Origin: Porphyrobacter sp. AAP60
GTDB lineage: Bacteria > Pseudomonadota > Alphaproteobacteria > Sphingomonadales > Sphingomonadaceae
Assembly: GCF_001296025.1 (NCBI RefSeq)
Contig: NZ_LJHV01000023.1
Location: 124,001-188,000 of the forward strand
Length of the DNA: 64,000 nt
Direction: 5' to 3'
In this document: positions 52,830-61,965 of the stretch, in pieces
How the letters are laid out: the number at the start of each line of letters is the position of its first letter
Position numbering within the stretch: position 1 is the stretch's first letter
Notes under the pieces: generated by a model
Told to the model about the DNA's origin: nothing
What the model saw: only the letters and a program-made list of their open reading frames with translations
Databases searched by the model: none
Made by a program: the position numbers and the translations under genes

Positions 52830-55676
52830 ATGACATCTCGTTTTGCAGCCGCCAGCCTTTCGGCGCTCGCCTTTGCGCTTGCCGTGCCTTTTGCTCCCGC
52901 GCTGGCCGATAATCACGCCGCCACCGCCGCGCCGCAGGCGACTGCCGATCTGCCCGCACTGGTTGCGCAGGTGCAGATCCCTTACGAAGAGTTTCAGCTC
53001 GACAACGGCCTGACCGTGATCGTGCACGAAGACCGCAAGGCGCCCGTTGTCGGCGTTGCCGTGTGGTACAATGTCGGCTCGAAGGACGAGCCCAAGGGCC
53101 AGACCGGCTTTGCCCACCTGTTCGAACATCTGATGTTCAACGGATCGGAAAACGCGCCCGATGACTATTTCCAGTACCTCGCCGAAATGGGTGCCACCGA
53201 TTACAACGGCACCACCAATTTCGACCGCACCAATTATTTCCAGACCGTGCCCCGCCCCGCGCTGGAACGCGCGCTGTGGCTGGAAAGCGACCGCATGGGC
53301 TACCTGCTTGGCGCGGTGACGCAGGAGAAGCTCGATAACCAGCGCGGCGTGGTGCAGAACGAAAAGCGTCAGGGCGATAACCAGCCCGGCGGTCTGGTGT
53401 TCTACGAACTGCTGGCAACCATGTTCCCCGAAGGCCACCCCTATCACCACTCGGTGATCGGCTCGATGGCCGATCTTGATGCGGCATCGATGGACGATGT
53501 GCGCAAGTGGTTCACTGACAAGTACGGCCCCAACAATGCCACGCTGGTGATGGCAGGCGATATCTCGGCCGCCGAAGCGCGCGTGCTGGCGGAAAAGTAT
53601 TTCGGCCCCATCGCGCGCGGCCCCGTCAACACTCCCGCCGCTGCCGACGTGCCGATGCTGGCACAGGACGTGCGCAAGGTGATGAAGGATCAGGTCGCCG
53701 CGACCAATGTCACCCGTTACTGGCCGGGGCCGGGGATCACCGATGCCGATCTGACCGCGCTCAATGTCGGAGCCGCGATCCTTGGCGGTCTGGCCTCGAG
53801 CCGCCTCGATGAAGTGCTGGTGCGCGATGAGCAGCTGGCGGTTGGCGTTTCGGCGAGCAGCAGCAACTTCCAGCGGGTCGGCCTGCTTTCGGTCAGCGCG
53901 ACCGCCAAGCCGGGCGTGGATCTCGCAGTGCTCGAAGCGCGGCTGGACGAACTGGTGGCCAAGTTTATCGCAGAAGGCCCGACCGAGGACGAAGTGCGCC
54001 GCGCCGCCACCAGCAGCCTTGCGCGTACCGTGCGCGGGCTGGAACAGGTCGGCGGGTTTGGCGGCAAGGCCGTGACGCTCGCCAATGGCGAAGTGCTGGC
54101 GGGCGATGCTTCGTTCTATGCCACCCAGCTCGAACGGCTGGCCAAAGTCACCCCGGCCGATGTCAAGGACGCGATGGCGCGCTGGATGACCCGCCCTGCC
54201 TTCACGCTGGTGCTGGAGCCGGGCGAGCGCGATGGCTCATATGAGGAAGCAGCATCGGTCGGCGGTGATGCCAACGCCAGCGAGCGCGATCGCGAGGCCG
54301 AAACGCTGACCGTGACGCTGGAACGGCCCAAGCCGGCAATCGACACCACCGCGGAACTCGATTTCCCCGATGTCGAACGCGCCACTCTGAAGAACGGCAT
54401 GAAGGTTACCTATGCCCGCCGCACTGCGGTTCCGGCGACGTATGTGACGATGAGCTTCAATGCTGGCGGCGCGGCCGATCCGGCGGGCAAGGCCGGGCTT
54501 CAGGACATGACCATGAACCTGTTCACTGAAGGCACCGCCAGTCTGACAGGACAGCAGATTGCCGAAGCGAGCGAACGGCTGGGTGTCAGCATCAATTCCG
54601 GCGGAAGCGATGACCGGTCGAGCTTCACCATGTCGGCACTGACCGCCAACCTTGCGCCCAGTCTTGATCTGATGCGCCAGATCATGCGCGAACCGGCGTT
54701 CAACCCCGCCGATCTGGAGCGCGTGCGCACCCAGACCGTTACCGGCATCCGCCAGTCGATGAAATCGCCGCAGGGCATCGCCCAGCGGACGCTGGCGCCC
54801 GAATTGTTCGGTGCGCAGAGCGCCTATGGCGGGGTCAATACGGTCGAAAGCGTCAGCAGCATCACCCGCGAAGATCTGGTTGCCTTCAAGGACAGCTGGA
54901 TCCGTCCGGACAATGGCGAAGTCTTCGTGATTTCCGATCGTCCGCTGACCGAGATCGTAACCGCTCTCAACGCCAGTTTCGGTGACTGGAAAGCACCCGC
55001 TGCCGCCAAGGGCACCAAGCAGGTTACTGCGACACAGGCAGGCGCGGGCAACCGCATCATCCTCGTGAACCGCCCCAACTCGCCGCAAAGTTTCATCATC
55101 GGCGCGCAGGTCACGCCGCTGGATGCGGGCGATCCGGGCTTCATCGCCTTCAACAGCGCCAACAATTCGCTGGGCGGCAACTTCCTCGCTCGTCTCAACA
55201 TGAACCTGCGCGAGACTAAGGGCTGGAGCTATGGCGTGCGCGGCGGCACGCAGGCGCGTGAAAACGCGGTGGTCTATGCCATTTCGGGTGGGGTGCAGGC
55301 TGACCGCACCGGGGATTCGCTGGCCGAAATGCTGCGCGAGACCAAGGAATTCCTGACCGAAAAGGGCGTGACCGCAGCAGAACTGGATCGCAGCATTGCC
55401 TCTTCGGTCGGCGCGCTGCCCGGCCAGTTCGAAACCTCGCCCGCCGTGCTTGGTGCGATGCAGGGCAATGCCCTGTTCGGCCGGCCCGACAACTATCAGG
55501 AAACCCTGGCCAGCATCTACCGCGCGCAGACCACCGAAAGCCTTGATGCTGCAGCGCGCGCGGCGATCGATGCGGATAAATTCGTCTGGGTGGTGGTTGG
55601 CGATGCCAGCAAGGTACGCGCCCAGCTCGAACCGCTCGGCCTGCCGATCGAACAGCGCGAAATGGAAGGCGAGTAA
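52830..55676 (+). CDS. M16-family zinc metallopeptidase, two-domain, secreted
   Basis: 948 aa with signal peptide (TSRFAAASLSALAFALAVPFAPALAD). The N-terminal M16 domain has the inverted zinc motif HLFEH (His96, Glu99, His100) plus the distal Glu178 (NQRGVVQNEKRQ). The second half repeats the fold (TLKNGMKVTYARRTAVPATY onward) but lacks HxxEH, as expected for the inactive partner of a one-chain M16 peptidase such as PqqL. Periplasmic; likely degrades peptides. Start 52830 has GGAGC about eight bases upstream. It follows the acylase gene closely, probably in one transcript. The 3' end runs into a region of alternative hairpins. Confidence 0.92.
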   Translation: MTSRFAAASLSALAFALAVPFAPALADNHAATAAPQATADLPALVAQVQIPYEEFQLDNGLTVIVHEDRKAPVVGVAVWYNVGSKDEPKGQTGFAHLFEHLMFNGSENAPDDYFQYLAEMGATDYNGTTNFDRTNYFQTVPRPALERALWLESDRMGYLLGAVTQEKLDNQRGVVQNEKRQGDNQPGGLVFYELLATMFPEGHPYHHSVIGSMADLDAASMDDVRKWFTDKYGPNNATLVMAGDISAAEARVLAEKYFGPIARGPVNTPAAADVPMLAQDVRKVMKDQVAATNVTRYWPGPGITDADLTALNVGAAILGGLASSRLDEVLVRDEQLAVGVSASSSNFQRVGLLSVSATAKPGVDLAVLEARLDELVAKFIAEGPTEDEVRRAATSSLARTVRGLEQVGGFGGKAVTLANGEVLAGDASFYATQLERLAKVTPADVKDAMARWMTRPAFTLVLEPGERDGSYEEAASVGGDANASERDREAETLTVTLERPKPAIDTTAELDFPDVERATLKNGMKVTYARRTAVPATYVTMSFNAGGAADPAGKAGLQDMTMNLFTEGTASLTGQQIAEASERLGVSINSGGSDDRSSFTMSALTANLAPSLDLMRQIMREPAFNPADLERVRTQTVTGIRQSMKSPQGIAQRTLAPELFGAQSAYGGVNTVESVSSITREDLVAFKDSWIRPDNGEVFVISDRPLTEIVTALNASFGDWKAPAAAKGTKQVTATQAGAGNRIILVNRPNSPQSFIIGAQVTPLDAGDPGFIAFNSANNSLGGNFLARLNMNLRETKGWSYGVRGGTQARENAVVYAISGGVQADRTGDSLAEMLRETKEFLTEKGVTAAELDRSIASSVGALPGQFETSPAVLGAMQGNALFGRPDNYQETLASIYRAQTTESLDAAARAAIDADKFVWVVVGDASKVRAQLEPLGLPIEQREMEGE

Positions 55677-55721
55677 CCGGATGGCAGCGCGCTTCGGCCC
55701 AAATCCGGTTGAAGCGCGCTG
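55675..55721 (+). promoter_or_regulatory. Mutually exclusive hairpins after the M16 peptidase gene
   Basis: Two inverted repeats interleave. aaccggat (55675-55682, which includes the end of the stop codon) pairs with atccggtt (55703-55710). cagcgcgcttc (55685-55695) pairs with gaagcgcgctg (55711-55721), 11 bp and perfect. Arms run in the order A, B, A', B' with no gap between A' and B', so both cannot form fully at once. This is the geometry of an attenuator-like switch. A role in the gap before the 99-aa gene is inferred. Confidence 0.5.
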
Positions 55722-55792
55722 ACATTGGTGTAAGTAACGCAGCCTGAAATCCCGGTTCGCCAGACGGGCCGGATCAAGCCAAGGAGTGGATT

Positions 55793-56092
55793 ATGTCTGT
55801 TGCAGGTACCTACAAGACCATCGTGAAAAGCCCGATGGGCGACCAGACCGGCACCCTCACCGTGGTTCCCGATGGCGATACCTTTTCGGGTTCGCTGGTC
55901 GGCAGCCTCGGTTCGATGGATATCAATGACGGCACTGTCAGCGGCAACACCATCTCGTGGAAGATGAACATGGTCGTGCCGATGCCGATGACGCTCGATT
56001 GCGAAGCGACCATTGATGGCGACACGCTGACCGGTTCGGTCAATGCTGGTGCTTTCGGCGCAATGCCGCTTTCGGGCACCCGCGAAGCCTGA
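55793..56092 (+). CDS. Small beta-rich protein, function unknown
   Basis: 99 aa, no signal peptide. It is a regular series of short strands and Gly/Asp turns (GTLTVVPDGDTFSGSLVG, SMDINDGTVSGNTISWKM, TIDGDTLTGSVNAGAFG), suggesting a small beta-barrel or lipocalin-like fold. Low Cys (one), with Met-rich VVPMPMTLDCEA. A clear Shine-Dalgarno AAGGAG precedes the ATG. It has its own terminator, so it is probably expressed alone and perhaps strongly. I do not recognise its function. Confidence 0.75.
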   Translation: MSVAGTYKTIVKSPMGDQTGTLTVVPDGDTFSGSLVGSLGSMDINDGTVSGNTISWKMNMVVPMPMTLDCEATIDGDTLTGSVNAGAFGAMPLSGTREA

Positions 56093-56116
56093 TCGCTTCT
56101 GCCAGATCAAGACGTG

Positions 56117-56152
56117 AAAAGCCGCCGGAGTTCGCGCTCCGGCGGCTTTTTT
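56117..56152 (+). terminator. Rho-independent terminator
   Basis: aaaagccgccggag (56117-56130) pairs with ctccggcggctttt (56137-56150) across a six-base loop, followed by further T. It ends the 99-aa gene's transcript, with a matching A-run on the left for the opposite strand. Confidence 0.93.
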
Positions 56153-56237
56153 CATGGCAGGATGATGCAGCAGATTGCCTGCATTCATCATCGCACCTTA
56201 CTTTAACGGGCAGTCCATGCATCAGGAGTGACAGGGG

Positions 56238-56675
56238 ATGAAGTTTGGTGTCGTACTTGCCGCCGGTATCGCAATGCTTGGCCTTGGCGCCTGCATGACC
56301 ATTCCCGATATGCACCCGCTGGCGGGCACCGAATGGCAGCTGGTGTCGATCGACACCTCGGGCAGCACCACCACGCTGACGCCTGCGGTACAGCGGCGAC
56401 ACACGGCGGCGTTCCGTGATGGCGGCGATCTTGAGCTTCAGCTCGATTGCAATCGCGGCCGTTCCAGCTGGACGGCCGGTCAGCCGGCCAACGGGGCCGG
56501 TAACATCAACATCGGCCCGGTGGCAGGCACCCGGATGTTCTGCCCGCAGCCCAGCTTTGGCGACCAGATGGCGAGCGGCCTTGCCGATGCGCAGCGGTTC
56601 ACCACTACGCTGGACGGGCGGCAGCTGGTGATCGAGACCCCTGATCTGCGCTTCACCTTCGCCGCCATCGAGTAG
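56238..56675 (+). CDS. META-domain lipoprotein (HslJ-like)
   Basis: 145 aa. The lipoprotein signal (KFGVVLAAGIAMLGLGAC) has lipobox Cys19. The META fold is recognised by LAGTEWQLVSIDTSGS, DLELQLDCNRGRSSW, a Cys-containing TRMFCPQPSFGDQMASGL and the final RQLVIETPDLRFTFAAIE. META proteins such as HslJ sit in the outer membrane or periplasm and are linked to stress or novobiocin resistance; the role here is not known. AGGAG precedes the start. Confidence 0.82.
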   Translation: MKFGVVLAAGIAMLGLGACMTIPDMHPLAGTEWQLVSIDTSGSTTTLTPAVQRRHTAAFRDGGDLELQLDCNRGRSSWTAGQPANGAGNINIGPVAGTRMFCPQPSFGDQMASGLADAQRFTTTLDGRQLVIETPDLRFTFAAIE

Positions 56676-56817
56676 CCTCGCCCCGCTACCCTACATTCCC
56701 GGCCATGCGACCAAGGTCTAGCTATCAAGCCGGGCCCTGACGCGCGACGATGCAATCCTCGACAAGGGCGCCGCCATGTGGTCGCCAGGGGACGAGCAGA
56801 AAAGCGGGAGACGGATA

Positions 56818-58488
56818 ATGGCGACGGCATATGATGACGCCCTGCCCAAGCATCACAAGGTTACGGGGACGGAAAAGCGCGTCATCCTGGCCTCGTCGCT
56901 GGGCACGGTGTTCGAATGGTACGATTTCTACCTTTATGGCCTGCTGGCCACGATCATTTCGGCGCAGTTCTTTTCCGGGGTAAACGAGACCACCGGCTTT
57001 ATATTCGCGCTGGGCGCGTTTGCAGCCGGGTTTGCGGTGCGGCCCTTCGGCGCGCTGGTGTTCGGGCGGCTGGGCGATCTGGTCGGGCGCAAATACACCT
57101 TTCTTGTCACCATGGGGCTGATGGGCTTTGCCACCTTTACCGTGGGTGTGCTGCCGAACTATGCCAGCATCGGTGTTGCTGCCCCCGTCATGCTGGTGGT
57201 GCTGCGCCTGTTGCAGGGCCTTGCGCTGGGCGGAGAATATGGCGGCGCGGCAACCTACGTTGCCGAACATGCCCCCAACAACAAGCGCGGGCTGTACACC
57301 AGTTTCATCCAGACCACTGCCACGCTCGGGCTGTTTGCCGCGCTGCTGGTGGTGATCGGTACCCGCACCATGATCGGGGAAGAAGCCTTCAAGGAATGGG
57401 GCTGGCGCGTGCCGTTCCTGATTTCGGTGCTGCTGCTGGGCGTGTCGCTGTGGATCCGGATGCAGTTGCAGGAAAGCCCTGTCTTCCAGAAGATGAAAGA
57501 AGAAGGCACCAATTCCAAGGCGCCGATTTCCGAAGCCTTCGGCAACTGGAAAAACGGCAAGTGGGCGTTGATCGCCTTATTGGGCGCAGTCGCGGGGCAA
57601 GCCGTGGTGTGGTACACTGGCCAGTTTTACGCGCTGTTTTTCCTCGAGAAGATCCTGATGGTGGACGGCGCGACCACCAATATCCTGATCGCGGTGGCGC
57701 TGGCCATCGGCACGCCTTTCTTCATCTTCTTCGGCTGGCTATCGGACAAGATCGGCCGCAAACCGATCATCCTGACCGGCTGCGCGCTGGCGGCGGTGAC
57801 ATTCTTCCCCGCGTTCCACGCCCTGACCGAAGCGGCCAATCCGGCACTCGCCAAGGCGCAGGCCAGCGCTCCGGTTAGCGTGATCGTGAATGATGATGAT
57901 TGTTCGGTGCAGTTCGACCCGATCGGCAAGAACAAGTTCGACAGCAAAAGCTGCGACATTGCCAAATCCTTCCTTGCCAAAAGCGGCGTCAGCTACAGCA
58001 AGGTCGAAGCCGCAGCGGGTACCATCGCACAGATCACAATCGGCGAAGAAACCTTCTCCGCGCCCGATCCGGCCAAGGTGACAGGCGATGACCGCAAGGC
58101 AGCGATTACGGCGTTCCAGGACGAGGCAAAGGCGGCGCTGGTCAAGGCTGGCTATCCCGCCAAGGCCGATCCGGATGCCATTAACACGCCCGCCGTGATC
58201 GCCATCCTCACCTATCTCGTGCTGCTGGTGACGATGGTTTACGGGCCGATTGCCGCGCTGCTGGTGGAACTGTTCCCCACCCGCATCCGCTATACCGCGA
58301 TGAGCCTGCCCTATCACATCGGCAATGGCTGGTTCGGCGGGTTCCTGCCTACCACCGCCTTTGCGATGGTGGCAGCGACGGGCAATATCTACTTCGGCCT
58401 GTGGTATCCGGTGGCGATCTGCGCGGCCACGGTGGTGATCGGACTGCTGTTCCTGCCCGAAACCTTCCGCCGCAATATCGACCAATAG
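56818..58488 (+). CDS. MHS-family MFS transporter with a large soluble insertion
   Basis: 556-aa proton-coupled major facilitator of the metabolite:H+ symporter (ProP/KgtP/ShiA-like) group. MHS signatures are SSLGTVFEWYDFYLYG in helix 1, GRLGDLVGRKYTFL between helices 2 and 3, and LALGGEYGGAATYVAEHAP. A second RXGRR-like loop is GWLSDKIGRKPIILTG. Between helices about 8 and 9, roughly residues 340-460, lies a hydrophilic insertion with two cysteines (NDDDCSVQFDP; DSKSCDIAKSFL). Standard members are about 430-450 aa. Beside an acetate-switch kinase, the likely substrate is a short-chain carboxylate (inference). Start 56818 has GGGAGACGG. Confidence 0.88.
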   Translation: MATAYDDALPKHHKVTGTEKRVILASSLGTVFEWYDFYLYGLLATIISAQFFSGVNETTGFIFALGAFAAGFAVRPFGALVFGRLGDLVGRKYTFLVTMGLMGFATFTVGVLPNYASIGVAAPVMLVVLRLLQGLALGGEYGGAATYVAEHAPNNKRGLYTSFIQTTATLGLFAALLVVIGTRTMIGEEAFKEWGWRVPFLISVLLLGVSLWIRMQLQESPVFQKMKEEGTNSKAPISEAFGNWKNGKWALIALLGAVAGQAVVWYTGQFYALFFLEKILMVDGATTNILIAVALAIGTPFFIFFGWLSDKIGRKPIILTGCALAAVTFFPAFHALTEAANPALAKAQASAPVSVIVNDDDCSVQFDPIGKNKFDSKSCDIAKSFLAKSGVSYSKVEAAAGTIAQITIGEETFSAPDPAKVTGDDRKAAITAFQDEAKAALVKAGYPAKADPDAINTPAVIAILTYLVLLVTMVYGPIAALLVELFPTRIRYTAMSLPYHIGNGWFGGFLPTTAFAMVAATGNIYFGLWYPVAICAATVVIGLLFLPETFRRNIDQ

Positions 58489-58511
58489 CTTGCCCGCAAG
58501 GGTCGCAAACG

Positions 58512-58540
58512 GGGGCGGTGCCGCATGGTGCCGCCCCTTT
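58512..58540 (+). terminator. Probable terminator after the MHS transporter gene
   Basis: ggggcgg and ccgcccc form a 7-bp stem around tgccgcatggtg, followed by tttgctttg. It lies about 24 bases past the transporter stop and before the sensor kinase start. Confidence 0.6.
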
Positions 58541-58593
58541 GCTTTGTCGCAGCCTTGGAGTAGTTTGAGCAACGGGAGCGAGGGGACGCAGAC

Positions 58594-61500
58594 ATGATGC
58601 TGGGTGCGGCGCTGGTTGCCGCCACAATCTATCTGGGCGGGCTGTTCTGGCTGGCATCGTGGCGCGACCGTGCAGCCGGTGGCGGCGCGCTTGAGCGCCA
58701 TTCGGGCACGATCTACGGCCTCAGCCTTGCTGTCTATTGCACAAGCTGGACGTTCTTCGGCGGGGTAGGCACAGCGGCCACCGCGGGGCTCGATTACCTG
58801 CCGATCTATCTTGGCCCGATCCTGCTGTTCACACTGGGCTTCGGCCTGATCCGCAAGATCCTCGCACAGGCGCAGGCGCAGCACTCCACCTCGATCGCGG
58901 ATTTCCTCTCGGCCCGGTACGGCAAAAGCGCCAGCCTCGCCGCCTTGGTGACGGTAATCGCGAGCCTGGGCACCTTGCCTTATATGGCCTTGCAGCTGGA
59001 ATCGGTCGGCACTGCAATCCTGACACTCGATCCGACATTGCGCGCGCAGGTCGCGGCGGACGAGCTGGTGTTGGTGGTGGCAGCGCTGATGGGGCTGTTC
59101 GCAATCCTGTTCGGATCGCGCCGGGCCGACCGGGCAGGCGACAATGCCGGGCTGGTGCTGACCATCGCGACCGAGGCGGTGGTCAAACTTGCCGCGCTGC
59201 TCGCTGTCGGCGGGCTAGCGGTGTGGCTTCTTTTGACAGGCGATGCGCCGGCACCTGCTGCTCCGGCTCTGTTCGCTGCCGATCAGATCGATGCACGTTT
59301 CATCACGTTGACGGTGATCGCCGCTGCCGCCGTGCTGTGTCTGCCGCGCCAATTCCACATGAGCTTCATCGAAGCGCCGGGAGAGCGGACGACCCCGGCG
59401 ATGCAGTGGGTGTTTCCCGCCTATATTGCGCTGACCGCGCTGGTGATCGTGCCGGTGGTGCTGGCGGGTCTTGCAGTGCTGCCTGCCGGCACCGATGCAG
59501 ATACCATCGTGCTGGCCCTGCCGCTGGCGACCGACAATGTGGCACTGGCGGTGCTCGTGTTCCTTGGCGGCTTTTCCGCTTCCGCCGGGATGATCGTGGT
59601 AGCGAGTGTGGCGCTGTCGATCATGATCACCAATGACCTGATCGCCCCGCTGCTGCTGCGCCGCGCGCTGGCGGGCAAGGGTGATCGCAGCCGCATTGCT
59701 GCCCGCCTGCTGCTGATCCGGCGGTTGGTGATCGCGGCGCTATTGCTGGCTGCCTATGCCTTCTACCGGGGCTTTGCCGGGATCACGAACCTTGCGGGTC
59801 TTGGCACCCTTGCCTTTGCTGCCGCTGCGCAATTTGCGCCGGGGCTGGTGCTGGGGATGGTGAGCCAGCACGGCAACCGCGCCGGGATGCTGGCAGGGCT
59901 CTCTGCCGGGTTCGCGCTCTGGCTCGTCCTGTTGATCTGGCCTGCGGCGAGCGGCGCTGTGCCCCTCATCAGCATCCACTCCGATCCGCTGGTATCGGGC
60001 GTGGCAATCAGCCTCGGGATCAACACGCTGCTCTACTGGTTCGGATCAGCACTCGCCCGCCCTTCGCTGCTCGATCAGGCGCAGGCGGCGGCGTTTGTCG
60101 GCACGCCCATGCCGGGCAGCGTTCCGCGCCACGCGACGGCCAAGCGGATGGGCGATGTGCGCGCTTTGCTGACCCAGTTTGTCGGACGCGAACGGGCGGA
60201 TTCCGCGCTCGCCCCGCTGGCCTTGCGCAATGGCGATCCGGCCAATGCTGCGGTACTGGAACTGGCCGAGCGGGTGATTTCCGGCGTGATCGGCACCTCG
60301 TCGGCGCGGATGCTGGTCGGATCATGGGCGGGCGGGGATCCGATTCCGCTGCCTGAAGTCGTGGCGATGTTCGACGAGACCCACCGCCGCCTCAGCTTCT
60401 CCGCCGACCTGCTCCAGACTGCAATCGAGAGCATCGATCAAGGCGTGGCGCTGGTCGATGACGAGATGCGGCTCGTCGCTTGGAACAGCCGCTATCAGCA
60501 GATATTCGACCTGCCCGACACTCTCGTGCAGGTCGGCACACCGATTGCCGATTTGATCCGCTTTAATCTTGAACGCGGGAACCTGCCCGAAACCGAGATT
60601 GCCGAGCAGATAGGCCGCCGCCTTGGCCATATGCGCGCCGGGCGCGAACACCGGATCGAGCGCGAGCAGCACGATGGCAGGGTGCTACGCATCGTCGGCG
60701 CGCCGACACCGGGCGGCGGCTATACGACCTCATACACCGACATCACCGCCGACCGCAGGGCAGAGCAGGCGCTTGAGGAAAAGGTCGCGACACGCACCCT
60801 CCAGCTCAGCATCGCCAACGCCGCGCTGGCGCAGGCAACGCAATCCAAGACGCGGTTTCTGGCAGCGGCGAGCCACGATCTGATCCAGCCTTTGAACGCC
60901 GCCCGCCTGTTCGCTTCTGCGCTGGGCGAGGAAGTGACGGGCAAGCCGCAGCTTGAAAAGCTGGTGGCCGATCTCGATGGCTCGATTATCTCGGCTGACC
61001 GGCTGATCCGGGCGCTGCTCGATATCTCCAAGCTGGATAGCGGCGGGGTCGTGCCCGTGCCTGAACCCGTTGCGCTCGACCAATTGTTCGAGGATGTCGC
61101 GCGCGAATTCGCGTTGCAGGCGCAGGCCAAGGGCTTGCGGCTCAAGCGGGTGCGCACGTCTGCATGGGTCATGGCTGACCGGGCGCTGCTGACCAGTGTG
61201 GTGCGCAACCTTGTCAGCAATGCCGTGCGCTACACCCAAGCTGGCGGGGTCCTGATCGGACCGCGACGGCGCGGCACTGACGTATTGATCTGCATTCACG
61301 ACACCGGACGCGGCATCGCCCCTGCCGATATCGAGCGAATCTTCGGCGAGTTCGAACGCGGGGCTTCGACCGACCGCGAGGGGCTCGGCCTCGGTCTCGC
61401 CATCGTGCGCCGCGCGGCGCGGCTGCTGGCGGTGGAAATCGAGACCACCTCGCAGATCGGGCGCGGGAGCCGTTTCGCTTTCGCCCTGCCGGTGTTGCGG

Positions 61501-61965
61501 CGCGAGGCCACCCCCGCTGCCCCGATGCCCGCCCCCCGCCGCCAGAACAGGCAACTGGGCGATGCGAAGGTGCTGGTGGTGGAAAATGATCCCGCAGCCC
61601 TCGCCGCGCTGGCAACGCTGCTCGGCAAGTGGGGGTTGCAGGTCTTGGCTGCGGGGAATCTTATAGAGGCGCTCGCCCTCGCCGCGCAAGCACCCGACAT
61701 GGCGATCATGGATTACCGCCTTGATGCAGACGAGCGCGGCGATGCCGCCTATGCCGCGCTGTGCGAAGAGTGGGGTGTGCGCCCGCCGGTGATCCTGCTG
61801 ACGGCGGAAAGCTCCGACGAAACAGAGGCCGCCGCGACGCGAATGGGGGCCAACCGCTTGCTCAAGCCCGCTGCCCCTGCTGCCCTGCGCGCCCTGATCG
61901 CCACCTGCCTGGCGCAGCGCCGGGAGGGCAAAAATCAGGCCTTGGCCGAATCCGCCACCGGCTGA
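58594..61965 (+). CDS. SSF-type hybrid sensor histidine kinase, CrbS/CbrA-like (acetate switch)
   Basis: 1123 aa. Residues about 1-500 are a sodium:solute symporter-type membrane domain of some 13 helices (LSLAVYCTSWTFFGGVGTAATAG; STSIADFLSARYGKSASLAALVT). A PAS-like region (AIESIDQGVALVDDEMRLVAWN, about 610-630) follows. The kinase core has phosphoacceptor His761 (AAASHDLIQPLNAARLF), an N-box (VVRNLVSNAVRYT) and G-boxes (DTGRGIAPADIERIFGEFERG; GLGLGLAIVR). A C-terminal receiver has Asp1040 (MAIMDYRLD). This order matches CrbS/CbrA sensors that control acs. The gene is convergent with its probable regulator and overlaps it by 31 bases at the 3' ends. Confidence 0.92.
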   Translation: MMLGAALVAATIYLGGLFWLASWRDRAAGGGALERHSGTIYGLSLAVYCTSWTFFGGVGTAATAGLDYLPIYLGPILLFTLGFGLIRKILAQAQAQHSTSIADFLSARYGKSASLAALVTVIASLGTLPYMALQLESVGTAILTLDPTLRAQVAADELVLVVAALMGLFAILFGSRRADRAGDNAGLVLTIATEAVVKLAALLAVGGLAVWLLLTGDAPAPAAPALFAADQIDARFITLTVIAAAAVLCLPRQFHMSFIEAPGERTTPAMQWVFPAYIALTALVIVPVVLAGLAVLPAGTDADTIVLALPLATDNVALAVLVFLGGFSASAGMIVVASVALSIMITNDLIAPLLLRRALAGKGDRSRIAARLLLIRRLVIAALLLAAYAFYRGFAGITNLAGLGTLAFAAAAQFAPGLVLGMVSQHGNRAGMLAGLSAGFALWLVLLIWPAASGAVPLISIHSDPLVSGVAISLGINTLLYWFGSALARPSLLDQAQAAAFVGTPMPGSVPRHATAKRMGDVRALLTQFVGRERADSALAPLALRNGDPANAAVLELAERVISGVIGTSSARMLVGSWAGGDPIPLPEVVAMFDETHRRLSFSADLLQTAIESIDQGVALVDDEMRLVAWNSRYQQIFDLPDTLVQVGTPIADLIRFNLERGNLPETEIAEQIGRRLGHMRAGREHRIEREQHDGRVLRIVGAPTPGGGYTTSYTDITADRRAEQALEEKVATRTLQLSIANAALAQATQSKTRFLAAASHDLIQPLNAARLFASALGEEVTGKPQLEKLVADLDGSIISADRLIRALLDISKLDSGGVVPVPEPVALDQLFEDVAREFALQAQAKGLRLKRVRTSAWVMADRALLTSVVRNLVSNAVRYTQAGGVLIGPRRRGTDVLICIHDTGRGIAPADIERIFGEFERGASTDREGLGLGLAIVRRAARLLAVEIETTSQIGRGSRFAFALPVLRREATPAAPMPAPRRQNRQLGDAKVLVVENDPAALAALATLLGKWGLQVLAAGNLIEALALAAQAPDMAIMDYRLDADERGDAAYAALCEEWGVRPPVILLTAESSDETEAAATRMGANRLLKPAAPAALRALIATCLAQRREGKNQALAESATG

